Assembly: GCF_000379805.1 (NCBI RefSeq)
Contig: NZ_KB903531.1
Location: forward strand, 400,960-450,620
Length of the DNA: 49,661 nucleotides
Direction: 5' to 3'
DNA from: Lewinella cohaerens DSM 23179
GTDB taxonomy: Bacteria > Bacteroidota > Bacteroidia > Chitinophagales > Saprospiraceae
Shown: positions 24,443 through 31,447 of the stretch, piece by piece
Numbering within the stretch: the stretch's first letter is position 1
Layout of the letters: each line of letters opens with the position of its first letter
The notes under the pieces: generated by a model
Database searches by the model: none
The model's input: only the letters and a program-made list of their open reading frames with translations
What the model was told of the DNA's origin: nothing
Position numbers and translations under genes: made by a program

Positions 24443-25090
24443 TCAGAGATTCAGTGCTAAGTTTAGCCCAAAGCCAAAATAATGATCGTTTCTTCGGTCC
24501 GTTTTTACAACTTGGTTTAGTCCATAATACCCCTTTACGCCTGTTGATAATGAATAATTACCCACCTCAAAATCTGTCCCAAGCGACAATAACAAGGGAA
24601 AAGTTAAAGCATTGAATGCTTCTGAATCAAGTGATATTATTTGTACCGTTTTTTCATCGCTAACAATTGGTCTTTTAGTAATCTGTTTCGTTCTATTAGA
24701 AACCATCACGCCCAATCCTATTTCCGGTAGGAAATAAAATCTAGAGAAGTTGATTTTTGCTCCAATCGGAAGATACAGGTAATTGTAATTATGAATATTT
24801 TCAATTTCTATCTGGCCTTGAAATATTTCATTTGAAAAGTCAAGAAACTCCTCTGCACCTGTATTCAGAAAACCCAAACCCACTGTTGGATCTATTATAC
24901 CTTTTGCGCTATAAGTGATTCTAAATGTAGCATTATGACCAATTTTAGATTTTTCGTTTTCCTCTCCGTTTGTAAGTCGGGAGGTAGTTGGGGAATACGC
25001 TAAAGTGAAGTCGAATTTACTTTCTTGCGAAAGAACTATTTGTGAAAACATTAATAACAGCAACAGGTACTTCAAACTGGCATAGTTCAT
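24443..25090 (-). CDS. PorT-like outer-membrane beta-barrel protein
   Basis: 215 residues with a signal peptide (YLLLLLMFSQIVLSQ, mature start near ESKFDF). The mature region has about eight amphipathic strands (KFDFTLAYSPTTSR, NATFRITYSAKGI, YLYLPIGAKINF, FYFLPEIGLGVMVSN, PLLLSLGTDFEVG, YSLSTGVKGYYGL, YFGFGLNLALNL) ending in an aromatic/Leu strand as in barrels inserted by BamA. The YLYLPIGAK motif is common in Bacteroidota PorT-like proteins. Function unknown. Confidence 0.68.
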   Translation of the reverse strand: MNYASLKYLLLLLMFSQIVLSQESKFDFTLAYSPTTSRLTNGEENEKSKIGHNATFRITYSAKGIIDPTVGLGFLNTGAEEFLDFSNEIFQGQIEIENIHNYNYLYLPIGAKINFSRFYFLPEIGLGVMVSNRTKQITKRPIVSDEKTVQIISLDSEAFNALTFPLLLSLGTDFEVGNYSLSTGVKGYYGLNQVVKTDRRNDHYFGFGLNLALNL

Positions 25091-25398
25091 ATTTTTCGCT
25101 TTGTTTTATTCAAAGTAGCTGTTTTCAGGAGATTTCATTGCCTGAGCTCCTGTATTAACTAATTATTATCACTGTGATTTTACTATTCGGATAGTGATAT
25201 TACTATTTTTCACGATACAACTGATTGAGGTGACGTAGGGGTATTGTCATGCTAATGGGGAATCGGGATATTCGTTTACAATAAATATAAGCGGGCTTCT
25301 TCACCTTCTGAATAGACTTAGTCAACTATACGGATACGGTTAAGTGTACAAAAACAAAAAAAACGCAAACCAGCACTATACTGATTTACGCTTTGTTG
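25091..25398. other. AT-rich gap before the tRNA
   Basis: About 300 bp without a gene. TATCACT and AGTGATA form a 7-bp inverted repeat near 25168-25200 within an AT-rich patch. The right end holds the tRNA terminator listed separately. Nothing else was recognised. Confidence 0.5.
25356..25390 (-). terminator. Intrinsic terminator of tRNA-Arg
   Basis: On the minus strand CGTAAATCAG and CTGGTTTGCG (25390-25364) form a 10-bp stem with two wobbles and a 7-nt loop, followed by eight T (25363-25356). It begins 9 bp after the tRNA 3' end, a textbook position for termination of a single-tRNA transcript. Confidence 0.8.
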
Positions 25399-25470
25399 TG
25401 GTCCCGGGAGGAATCGAACCTCCATCTCAGGCTCCGGAAACCTACATACTATCCGTTGTACTACGGGACC
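25399..25470 (-). tRNA. tRNA-Arg (anticodon CCG)
   Basis: 72 nt on the minus strand. The acceptor stem GGTCCCG pairs with CGGGACC, discriminator A. The D arm GTAC/GTAT encloses AACGGATA. The anticodon loop TTCCGGA gives anticodon CCG, reading CGG arginine codons. The T arm GGAGG/CCTCC encloses TTCGATT. CCA is not encoded, as is frequent in this phylum. Confidence 0.95.
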
Positions 25471-25608
25471 ATTCCGGTGCTGCTTTTTTAAGACAAGTAA
25501 TTCTTCGAATTAGTTCCTCCCTTTAGCAGCGGGCACAAATGTAGAGTTTCTATTTTACAATAGAAAGCCTTGATCGCAAAAAAAGACCTATTTTTGGGGC
25601 GAAATTTG

Positions 25609-26301
25609 TTGTCCTTGAGAAAACTACTCACCACCTTCCTTTTAATTATTGGGGTTTCCCTCTCCGGGGTGGCCCAAAATGACTGTAGTAGTCTTGCCGA
25701 ATTCCCCGTGGGCCGGCAATGGACTTATCAGTGGTATGGCGCCAACGAAAAGCCGAGTTTCCGCACCTTCCACCGGGTTTTACCACAAAAAACGACTGAC
25801 CACAATCAGCTGGAGGTCGTGATCCTCAATGCTTTTCAGGACACGGTCTACCGTGGGCAGTATGAAATCAGGTGTACCGAAAGTGGCCTTGCCCAAGATC
25901 TATTGGCCAAACTCACCCCTGATATGCTGAGTTCGCTGGCCGGATTTGAGCTGCGCACCGAAGAAAACGGCTGGCTCCTCCCCAAAGGCATCCGCTCTGG
26001 CGATAGCATTCCTCAGGCTTATTCTCACATTACAGGCTTCAGTCAGGGAGCTAAAGTCCTGGAAATTGACCTTGCTATCGGCCCCGTACACATTCTCGAC
26101 CAAGAGGATCTGAGCACCCCAGCCGGTGGCTTCCCCTGCGTAGCCATGGCCTACGAGTTATGGGTAACCCAACTGGTACGCAAACGCTTCCGGCTCCGCG
26201 ACTGGTTTGCGCCCTCTATTGGTGTCATCCGCCGCGAGGTCTTCGACCGGAATGGAAAATTCTTTGGCTATTGTGAGTTGGTGGAGTTTTTGCCGGGATA
26301 G
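25609..26301 (+). CDS. Secreted protein of unknown function
   Basis: 230 residues from a TTG at 25609; in-frame TTGs also exist at 25570 and 25615 and there is no ATG. The 25609 start places a normal signal peptide (LRKLLTTFLLIIGVSLSGVAQ) at the N-terminus, with maturation before NDCSSLAEF. The mature part reads EFPVGRQWTYQWYGANEKPSF near its start, then long beta segments (LEVVILNAFQDTVYRGQYEIRC, VRKRFRLRDWFAPSIGVIRREVFD) and GYCELVEFLPG at the end. This recalls the TapB/DUF3108-like pattern of periplasmic proteins, but only loosely. It sits alone after the tRNA. Confidence 0.65.
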   Translation: MSLRKLLTTFLLIIGVSLSGVAQNDCSSLAEFPVGRQWTYQWYGANEKPSFRTFHRVLPQKTTDHNQLEVVILNAFQDTVYRGQYEIRCTESGLAQDLLAKLTPDMLSSLAGFELRTEENGWLLPKGIRSGDSIPQAYSHITGFSQGAKVLEIDLAIGPVHILDQEDLSTPAGGFPCVAMAYELWVTQLVRKRFRLRDWFAPSIGVIRREVFDRNGKFFGYCELVEFLPG

Positions 26302-26453
26302 GGGTTTGTTGAATGGTTGATTTGTTATATGGTTGGATGGTTAGCGGCTTGGAGTTCGTTCTAAAAGTAGCCCTCGAAGTCCGTTCAACGACGAGGACCA
26401 ACAGGACAATTCAGTTCGGCGACATGAAGAAGTAAAAAATCAAATATCAGAAT
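26302..26453. other. Short gap with possible degenerate repeat
   Basis: GGAGTTCGTT (26351-26360), followed by a CCTCG/CGAGG hairpin, repeats the GGAGTTCGTT of element copy 1 (17266-17275) and the same order of CCTCG and GACGAGG words. It may be a worn fragment of that element. Otherwise nothing. Confidence 0.3.
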
Positions 26454-26974
26454 ATGGCCCAACGATTTAAAATATTGAATGCTTCGATCAAAGCTTCCTT
26501 CGTATTATACCCAGCACTAAGTGGTTTGGGAATATTAGCGCAACGTCATTTTGTGTTCTGATAAGGCGAAAAACGTAGTCGAAACCTAAGTTTCGGCGAG
26601 GCTTTTCAACGCAGTCAGAACACAAAAGGACAAGTGGAAATGTCCCAAACCACTTAGTAACGGGTATAGATGATGAAGAGCCTGTTGTATTCGAATTCAA
26701 TGATTTCTTTCAAGAGTTTGAAGGAATTGTTGGTTTTAAATTAGATGGCTATAGTAGTGGGCTTATCAAAGTTGATAGGAATAGGAGGTTACAAAAAAAG
26801 TTGTCTGATAAACTGTACGAAATTGAAGACTCTTTTCCAGAGGTGAAGGAATCTAGTTACGACAGTAACAAATTAATAAATAAGAAAACCACTATTCGGT
26901 TCTTTGAAGAAATCATCGCGTTTCTAGAATTAGCTTATACAAACAACGCTAGGATTTTTGTAGAAGGTGAATAA
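26454..26974 (+). pseudogene. Small hypothetical gene interrupted by the 159-bp element
   Basis: An ATG at 26454 opens MAQRFKILNASIKASFVL and then enters the element, where a stop follows. After the element a frame resumes at 26669 (DDEEPVVFEFNDFFQEFEG) and runs 101 codons to the TAA at 26972, with no ATG of its own near the left end. Removing the element and one copy of the flanking TA (26508-26668, 161 bp) joins the two frames exactly, giving 119 codons. The product would be an acidic, helical cytoplasmic protein (KVDRNRRLQKKLSDKLYEIED, IRFFEEIIAFLELAY); no family recognised. The 3' part might still be expressed from a non-ATG start. Confidence 0.7.
26508..26666 (+). mobile_element. MITE-like structured element, copy 2 (159 bp), inside a gene
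   Basis: It begins TACCC and ends GGGTA, flanked on both sides by TA (26506-26507, 26667-26668). It folds into a nearly continuous hairpin: ACTAAGTGGTTTGGGA with its exact complement (26516-26531, 26643-26658), TTTTGTGTTCTGA with its exact complement (26549-26561, 26615-26627), and CGAAAC/GTTTCG around CTAA (26580-26595). It aligns with copy 1 in reverse orientation. No protein is encoded, so movement would need a transposase in trans, none of which is in the window. Confidence 0.78.
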
Positions 26975-26978
26975 TATC

Positions 26979-27023
26979 AAAGACATTTTGATTTGATGTC
27001 TTTAACCTGCAGCGAAGGTTAAA
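26979..27023. terminator. Two overlapping hairpins after the interrupted gene
   Basis: AAAGACAT (26979-26986) pairs with ATGTCTTT (26996-27003). TTTAACCT (27001-27008) pairs with AGGTTAAA (27016-27023). The stems share TTT at 27001-27003, so only one forms fully at a time. They lie just after the stop of the broken gene and before the regulator gene, in a likely terminator position. Confidence 0.5.
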
Positions 27024-27144
27024 GTTTAGTAATTTATTTCAAATTCCCCTATCTTGCTTCGCTTGGCTAGTAGCAGTTTGCTGTTTGCCTACCGTAGAAT
27101 GATTTTCTCTCTGCGCTTCGGTTAATCCCAAGACATAAACTAGT

Positions 27145-27897
27145 ATGAAAAACAGTTTGAGGGCTCTTTTAGTCGACGATGAAACGACAGCCCGTATTAC
27201 CCTTTCCCGTATATTGAAAATGTATTGTCCGGAAGTCGAAATTGTTGGCGAAGCGGGCAACATTATCGACGCAGGCAAGCTGATCCAACAGCTGGAGCCA
27301 GAGATCGTCTTCCTTGATATTCGTATTGGCCAACACACCGGCTTCGACCTACTAGAGATGATCAAGCGGCCAAACTTCCAGCTGGTCTTTGTCACTGCCT
27401 ATGATCAATACGCCCTTCAGGCCTTCGAATACAGCGCGTTGGACTATCTGCTAAAACCCATCGACCCGGATCGCCTTATCTATGTGGTACAGAAATCTAT
27501 TAAGGAGAGAAACAACCATCAACTATCTGGGCGCTTGCAGGCCATGCGCAATGACTGGGATAAAAATGAACCTGAAACAATTGTCGTCAACAATGACCAA
27601 GGCTACCATTTCATTCCATTATCTGGACTGATGAGGCTTAGTTCTGACCGAGGCACTACTGCTTTTCACAGTGAGGATCAGCCAGTGATAACGGTCGCCA
27701 AAAACATCGGCGAATTTGCCAAAATGCTACCCGATAGCAGCTTTTTTCGCTGCCATCAGTCACATGTTATTAATTTAAGGTGGGTTTCCAGCTATTTATT
27801 TCAGGACGGTGGTACAATCATCATGCGCGATAAAACGCCGATTCCTTTAGCACGTGCCAGAAGGGAGGATTTCATCAAAAGAATAAAAAATTTCTAG
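27145..27897 (+). CDS. LytTR-family response regulator
   Basis: 250 residues. An N-terminal receiver domain has acidic Asp11/Asp12, phospho-acceptor Asp58 (IVFLDIRIG), Thr84 (FVTAYDQ) and Lys104 (LLKPID). After a linker the C-terminal LytTR DNA-binding domain is seen from about residue 150 (VVNNDQGYHFIPLSGLMRLSSDRG, FFRCHQSHVINLRWV, TPIPLARARREDFI). It is expected to be phosphorylated by LytS-type histidine kinases. Two such kinases follow on the same strand after about 520 bp. The gap with a hairpin and iterons suggests separate promoters, with the regulator possibly controlling the kinase genes. Confidence 0.93.
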   Translation: MKNSLRALLVDDETTARITLSRILKMYCPEVEIVGEAGNIIDAGKLIQQLEPEIVFLDIRIGQHTGFDLLEMIKRPNFQLVFVTAYDQYALQAFEYSALDYLLKPIDPDRLIYVVQKSIKERNNHQLSGRLQAMRNDWDKNEPETIVVNNDQGYHFIPLSGLMRLSSDRGTTAFHSEDQPVITVAKNIGEFAKMLPDSSFFRCHQSHVINLRWVSSYLFQDGGTIIMRDKTPIPLARARREDFIKRIKNF

Positions 27898-27965
27898 GTA
27901 AGGAAGTTCGCAAAAAGTAACATACACACCTTCCTAGTTTATTTCCTCATCCCTAAGCTTAAAAA

Positions 27966-28003
27966 CCGACTAAGTAACAACATCTCAGTTGTTACTTAAT
28001 CGG
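27966..28003 (+). terminator. Hairpin downstream of the LytTR regulator
   Basis: CCGACTAAGTAACAAC and GTTGTTACTTAATCGG form 15 of 16 pairs around a 6-nt loop, about 70 bp after the regulator stop. There is no tight T-run, though T-rich sequence follows at 28029. It is a probable 3' end for the regulator mRNA. Confidence 0.55.
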
Positions 28004-28129
28004 AACCTAATTTCAAGAGAGAGCTTAATTTTTTTGAGAAAGCGCGTTTTGTAAGCATTCGGCAAATATGTTAGATTACACTCCTGCTTACTTCTCAAAT
28101 GTAAGTTGAAAAAAAATATACATTCTCTT

Positions 28130-28192
28130 TATCTAAAATTCGGAACTTACCATCCTGAATTCAGAGCCCATCATCTCGAATTCTGTAAACCA
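28130..28192. promoter_or_regulatory. Three 21-bp direct repeats upstream of the sensor kinase operon
   Basis: TATCTAAAATTCGG (28130), CATCCTGAATTCAG (28151) and CATCTCGAATTCTG (28172) recur at exactly 21-bp spacing, giving YATC-NN-RAATTC-NG. 21 bp is two helical turns, so a protein would contact one DNA face. LytTR regulators typically bind pairs of short direct repeats 21-22 bp apart, and such a regulator is encoded just upstream. The motif itself is not the published LytTR consensus, so the link is inference. Confidence 0.55.
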
Positions 28193-28416
28193 CTGCTTTA
28201 GGTAGGGCATTCACTGCTCAGGGTTCCAAAAAAGATTGCTTATTTTCACCATGTTATTGCGCAAAAAACTATCTGAGTCTTCTCTGAGGTTTTCCAAATA
28301 TCTGACACGCTTAAAATGAAACGCTTTGACAGATTTTTGAAAAACGAAGACTCCGATTCTTTTTGTGCTGTTATTGCTATTGCGCAAAACAACATGAGCA
28401 TTACTTACGACAAACA

Positions 28417-31400
28417 ATGCACAGCTCTCTTCCCATACCAGGCTTAAAACGCCTCCTTTGGTTCACCAACCTGGTGCTCTATTCCGGGTTGATAACTGCG
28501 CAGTCGGTTCAGCCTTTTTCTTTTAATTACACTACCGAAGACGGCCTGCCTAGCGCTGAATGTTACGAAGTTTTGCAGGACAGCAAAGGGTACATCTGGG
28601 TATCTACCGACAATGGCGTTAGTAGATTCAATGGCGACGAATTCAAAAATTATGGTACGGAAGAAGGTCTCCTGGATAAAACCGTACTCTTCATGCACGA
28701 AGACCATCGCGGCTGGATCTGGATGAGCACCCTTTCGGGTAATTTTTATATTCACCGAGGAGATACGATTGCTGCCTATGAATACAATTACCTATTTCAA
28801 GAATCCAGGACCGACTACAATTTAGTACACGATTTTATTGTAGACAAGGAAGGTAATTTACACGCCTCCCTTATGTATAAATCAGTTATAAAAATCACGC
28901 CACAAGGAGTTGTTTCAGAATGGACGCTCTCTATGAAATCTACCCTCCAGTTTGGGCTTTACGAAATTGAAGACGGGTTTCTCCAAAATACAACTAGAAA
29001 TGATCAGTTATCATTTACCAAGTTTCATGTTTTGAGTTTCAAAAGTACCATTTCAAAAAATTATCAAGAAGAAACAACCTTAGACAGAGACAGCCTTACA
29101 GGTTCGGGCGGAAAAACGTCCTACTTCCTCAAACTCGGAGATCAATATTTTTTCAATCACCGAACCAATAATATTTTTCTAGATCAACACTTTAATCCGC
29201 AAAGAATCCAGCCCTTTCACCACGGAACAATCAACTGTGCCTTGGAAACAAAAACGGGAATGGTTTTCATCGGTTTTTTTGAAGGAAAAGGAATTAGAGT
29301 TTATGAAAATCGAAAAGATTTTCAATATGATTCTCTCAGCTTTACCTTACTTGACAATTACACCGTTAGTCACCTCTTTGAAGACAAAAAAGGAGGCATC
29401 TGGATTGCCACTACCGAAAAGGGAATATTCTATATCCCCTCAATGGATCATAGAATTTTTGATCTAAACATTGCTCCTGATCAATACAGAGGCATCACTG
29501 CTATTTCACCTCATAAGGAAGGCTTATATATTGGTACAAAAGAAGGACGATGGTTTAATATTCATCAAGAAAAACTAAAGTATGAACTCCCCCTTTCAGA
29601 AAATGCTTTTGATTTACTGATGGTCAAATACCATCAACATTCAAAAACATTAATCACTAGTGCTCCTGTAAAAATCTTTAGAAACGATGCCTGGCATTCG
29701 GTCTATCATCATATCAACGATACCGTTACTTCTTCCAGTGTAGCCTTGCATGGTTTGATTGATGACCTACCTGAAACAAACATCACCGGTTATTCTCATG
29801 CCTACATATACCATATTACGCTAGGGGAAAACAATAGCGAAAACACCCTCCAGCAATTACTCTTCCCTTTTGATCTCAAAAACATTAATTGTGCCGCCGG
29901 GCGTGATTTAGATCATCTTTGGGTGGGTTCAAGAGCGGGGCTTTATCAATATTCACAAACGGCAAATACCCTCCTTCTTTTAGAAGACCCTCTTTTGCAC
30001 AATGAGCAAATTAATGCCTTGCAATTACTTCCCGATGAATCGCTCCTAATTGGCACCAAACGCAAAGGACTGCTTCATTACAAAGACGGCATGGTACAAC
30101 GCCCATCCTTTAATGACCAATTGGCGACCCACCCTGTCAATAAAATATGCACTGACTACCAGGGGCATATCTGGGTGGTCACCAAACAGGGTATTTATAA
30201 AATCAGTTATCAGGATTCTCTGCGGCAGGAATATTTGCTATCTACCCAAAATGGGCTCTCGTCTCCGGATGTTATTGACATTGCGATTCAAAAAGATAAA
30301 TTATGGACTTTAGGCCCTCAGGAAATCAACATCTTTCCGCTTTCGCTGGAATCTCAAAACCATAGTTTACAGGTCATTGTCGAGGATATTTTTGTCAATG
30401 AAGCAAAAGTACCTGTAGCTTCTTTGAAAAGAGTACCCTATGATAGTAATATCAGTATTCGGTTTTCCTCCCTTAACTTTTCGGCTTACAAGCCCAATCG
30501 ATACCGTTATCGCTTATTTACAAATGACCAGTGGGTGGAAATCACACAACCTCGCATTGACTTACTGGACCTCGCACCTAATGATTATTCCCTCGAAATA
30601 CAGGTTTTTCAAAGCGATCAGCAATGGAGTACATCGGCTTCCTTGTCCATTGCTGTTATTCCTCCTTTTTGGCAACGAAGCTGGTTTATCGTCTTAGGAC
30701 TGGCGCTGGGCCTGGTGCTTATTTACTGGTTATTCAAGCGCCGTCTCAACTTATTAGCCAGAGAACAGGAACGGTTGAAACTTAAGGAGCAAGTCACAGA
30801 ACTCAAACAACGTGCCTACCGCGCACAGATGAACCCACACTTTATTTTCAACTGCATGAGTACCATCCAGGGAATGATTATTGGTGATAATCACGACCAG
30901 GATCAGGCGGTAAAAATGCTGGCCAACTTTTCTCGATTGATTCGAATGTCTTTAGAGTTTTCGGAAGCGGAAACGCTGAGTTTAGAAGAAGAAACAACCC
31001 TTTTAGAAAACTATTTATCACTCGAACAAATTCGCTTTAATCACAATTTTTCCTATGCCATTGAGATTGATCCTGATTTAGATCCTGACTGGATTAGGCT
31101 TCCGCCAATGCTCGTACAGCCTTTCGTAGAGAATGCCGTCTTGCACGGAATGGAGAAAAAGACCGGTGATGGTAAAATCGTCATCCAGTATAAACTAGCG
31201 GGAGAAGGCTTACTAGTGAAAATTATAGACAATGGGCCAGGAATCAGTGTAACCAAGGCTCAAAAGCATAAAAACAAAAGCAAATATCAGCACAAGTCAC
31301 TGGGCATGACAATTACCCAGCGGAGATTGGAGATTCTCAATCATGAAGACTACAACTTCCTTGTCGAAGAACCTAGGGATGATCACGGTAATATTGTCGG

Positions 31401-31437
31401 TACCACCGTTACCATCAATATTCCAGTCTTTAGTTAA
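28417..31437 (+). CDS. Two-component sensor: Reg_prop propeller, Y_Y_Y and LytS-type histidine kinase (paralogue 1)
   Basis: 1006 residues from the ATG at 28417 (MHSSLPIPGLKRLLW with a signal peptide ending LITAQ); the extra 18 upstream codons are rejected. Residues about 30-600 form a periplasmic beta-propeller of Reg_prop repeats (EDGLPSAECYEVLQDSKGYIWVSTDNGVSRF, DHRGWIWMSTLSGNFY, GGIWIATTEKGIFYI, DHLWVGSRAGLYQY, GHIWVVTKQGIYKI). A Y_Y_Y domain (SSLNFSAYKPNRYRYRLF) and one membrane helix (WFIVLGLALGLVLIYWLF) follow. The kinase has His808 (RAQMNPHFIFNCMSTIQ) and HATPase N and G boxes (QPFVENAVLHGM, IIDNGPGI). Next to a second copy 10 bp downstream; the ligand is unknown. Confidence 0.9.
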   Translation: MHSSLPIPGLKRLLWFTNLVLYSGLITAQSVQPFSFNYTTEDGLPSAECYEVLQDSKGYIWVSTDNGVSRFNGDEFKNYGTEEGLLDKTVLFMHEDHRGWIWMSTLSGNFYIHRGDTIAAYEYNYLFQESRTDYNLVHDFIVDKEGNLHASLMYKSVIKITPQGVVSEWTLSMKSTLQFGLYEIEDGFLQNTTRNDQLSFTKFHVLSFKSTISKNYQEETTLDRDSLTGSGGKTSYFLKLGDQYFFNHRTNNIFLDQHFNPQRIQPFHHGTINCALETKTGMVFIGFFEGKGIRVYENRKDFQYDSLSFTLLDNYTVSHLFEDKKGGIWIATTEKGIFYIPSMDHRIFDLNIAPDQYRGITAISPHKEGLYIGTKEGRWFNIHQEKLKYELPLSENAFDLLMVKYHQHSKTLITSAPVKIFRNDAWHSVYHHINDTVTSSSVALHGLIDDLPETNITGYSHAYIYHITLGENNSENTLQQLLFPFDLKNINCAAGRDLDHLWVGSRAGLYQYSQTANTLLLLEDPLLHNEQINALQLLPDESLLIGTKRKGLLHYKDGMVQRPSFNDQLATHPVNKICTDYQGHIWVVTKQGIYKISYQDSLRQEYLLSTQNGLSSPDVIDIAIQKDKLWTLGPQEINIFPLSLESQNHSLQVIVEDIFVNEAKVPVASLKRVPYDSNISIRFSSLNFSAYKPNRYRYRLFTNDQWVEITQPRIDLLDLAPNDYSLEIQVFQSDQQWSTSASLSIAVIPPFWQRSWFIVLGLALGLVLIYWLFKRRLNLLAREQERLKLKEQVTELKQRAYRAQMNPHFIFNCMSTIQGMIIGDNHDQDQAVKMLANFSRLIRMSLEFSEAETLSLEEETTLLENYLSLEQIRFNHNFSYAIEIDPDLDPDWIRLPPMLVQPFVENAVLHGMEKKTGDGKIVIQYKLAGEGLLVKIIDNGPGISVTKAQKHKNKSKYQHKSLGMTITQRRLEILNHEDYNFLVEEPRDDHGNIVGTTVTINIPVFS

Positions 31438-31447
31438 TCCAACGGCT

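Larger units (their letters stand above)
27898..28416. other. Long leader region between the regulator and the first kinase
   Basis: 519 bp with no convincing gene. It holds a strong hairpin (27966-28003) and three 21-bp direct repeats (28130-28192). The remainder is AT-rich, with an A-run near 28110. A plus-strand frame starts at 28363 but the kinase's true start is 28417. Confidence 0.6.

Noticed and set aside
26488-26700. Minus-strand ORF of 70 codons around 26488-26700
   Set aside because: It lies almost wholly within the 159-bp hairpin element and owes its openness to the inverted repeats.
28211-28417. Minus-strand 68-codon frame before the first kinase
   Set aside because: AT-rich leader, no motif, and it ends exactly at the kinase start region; more likely chance.
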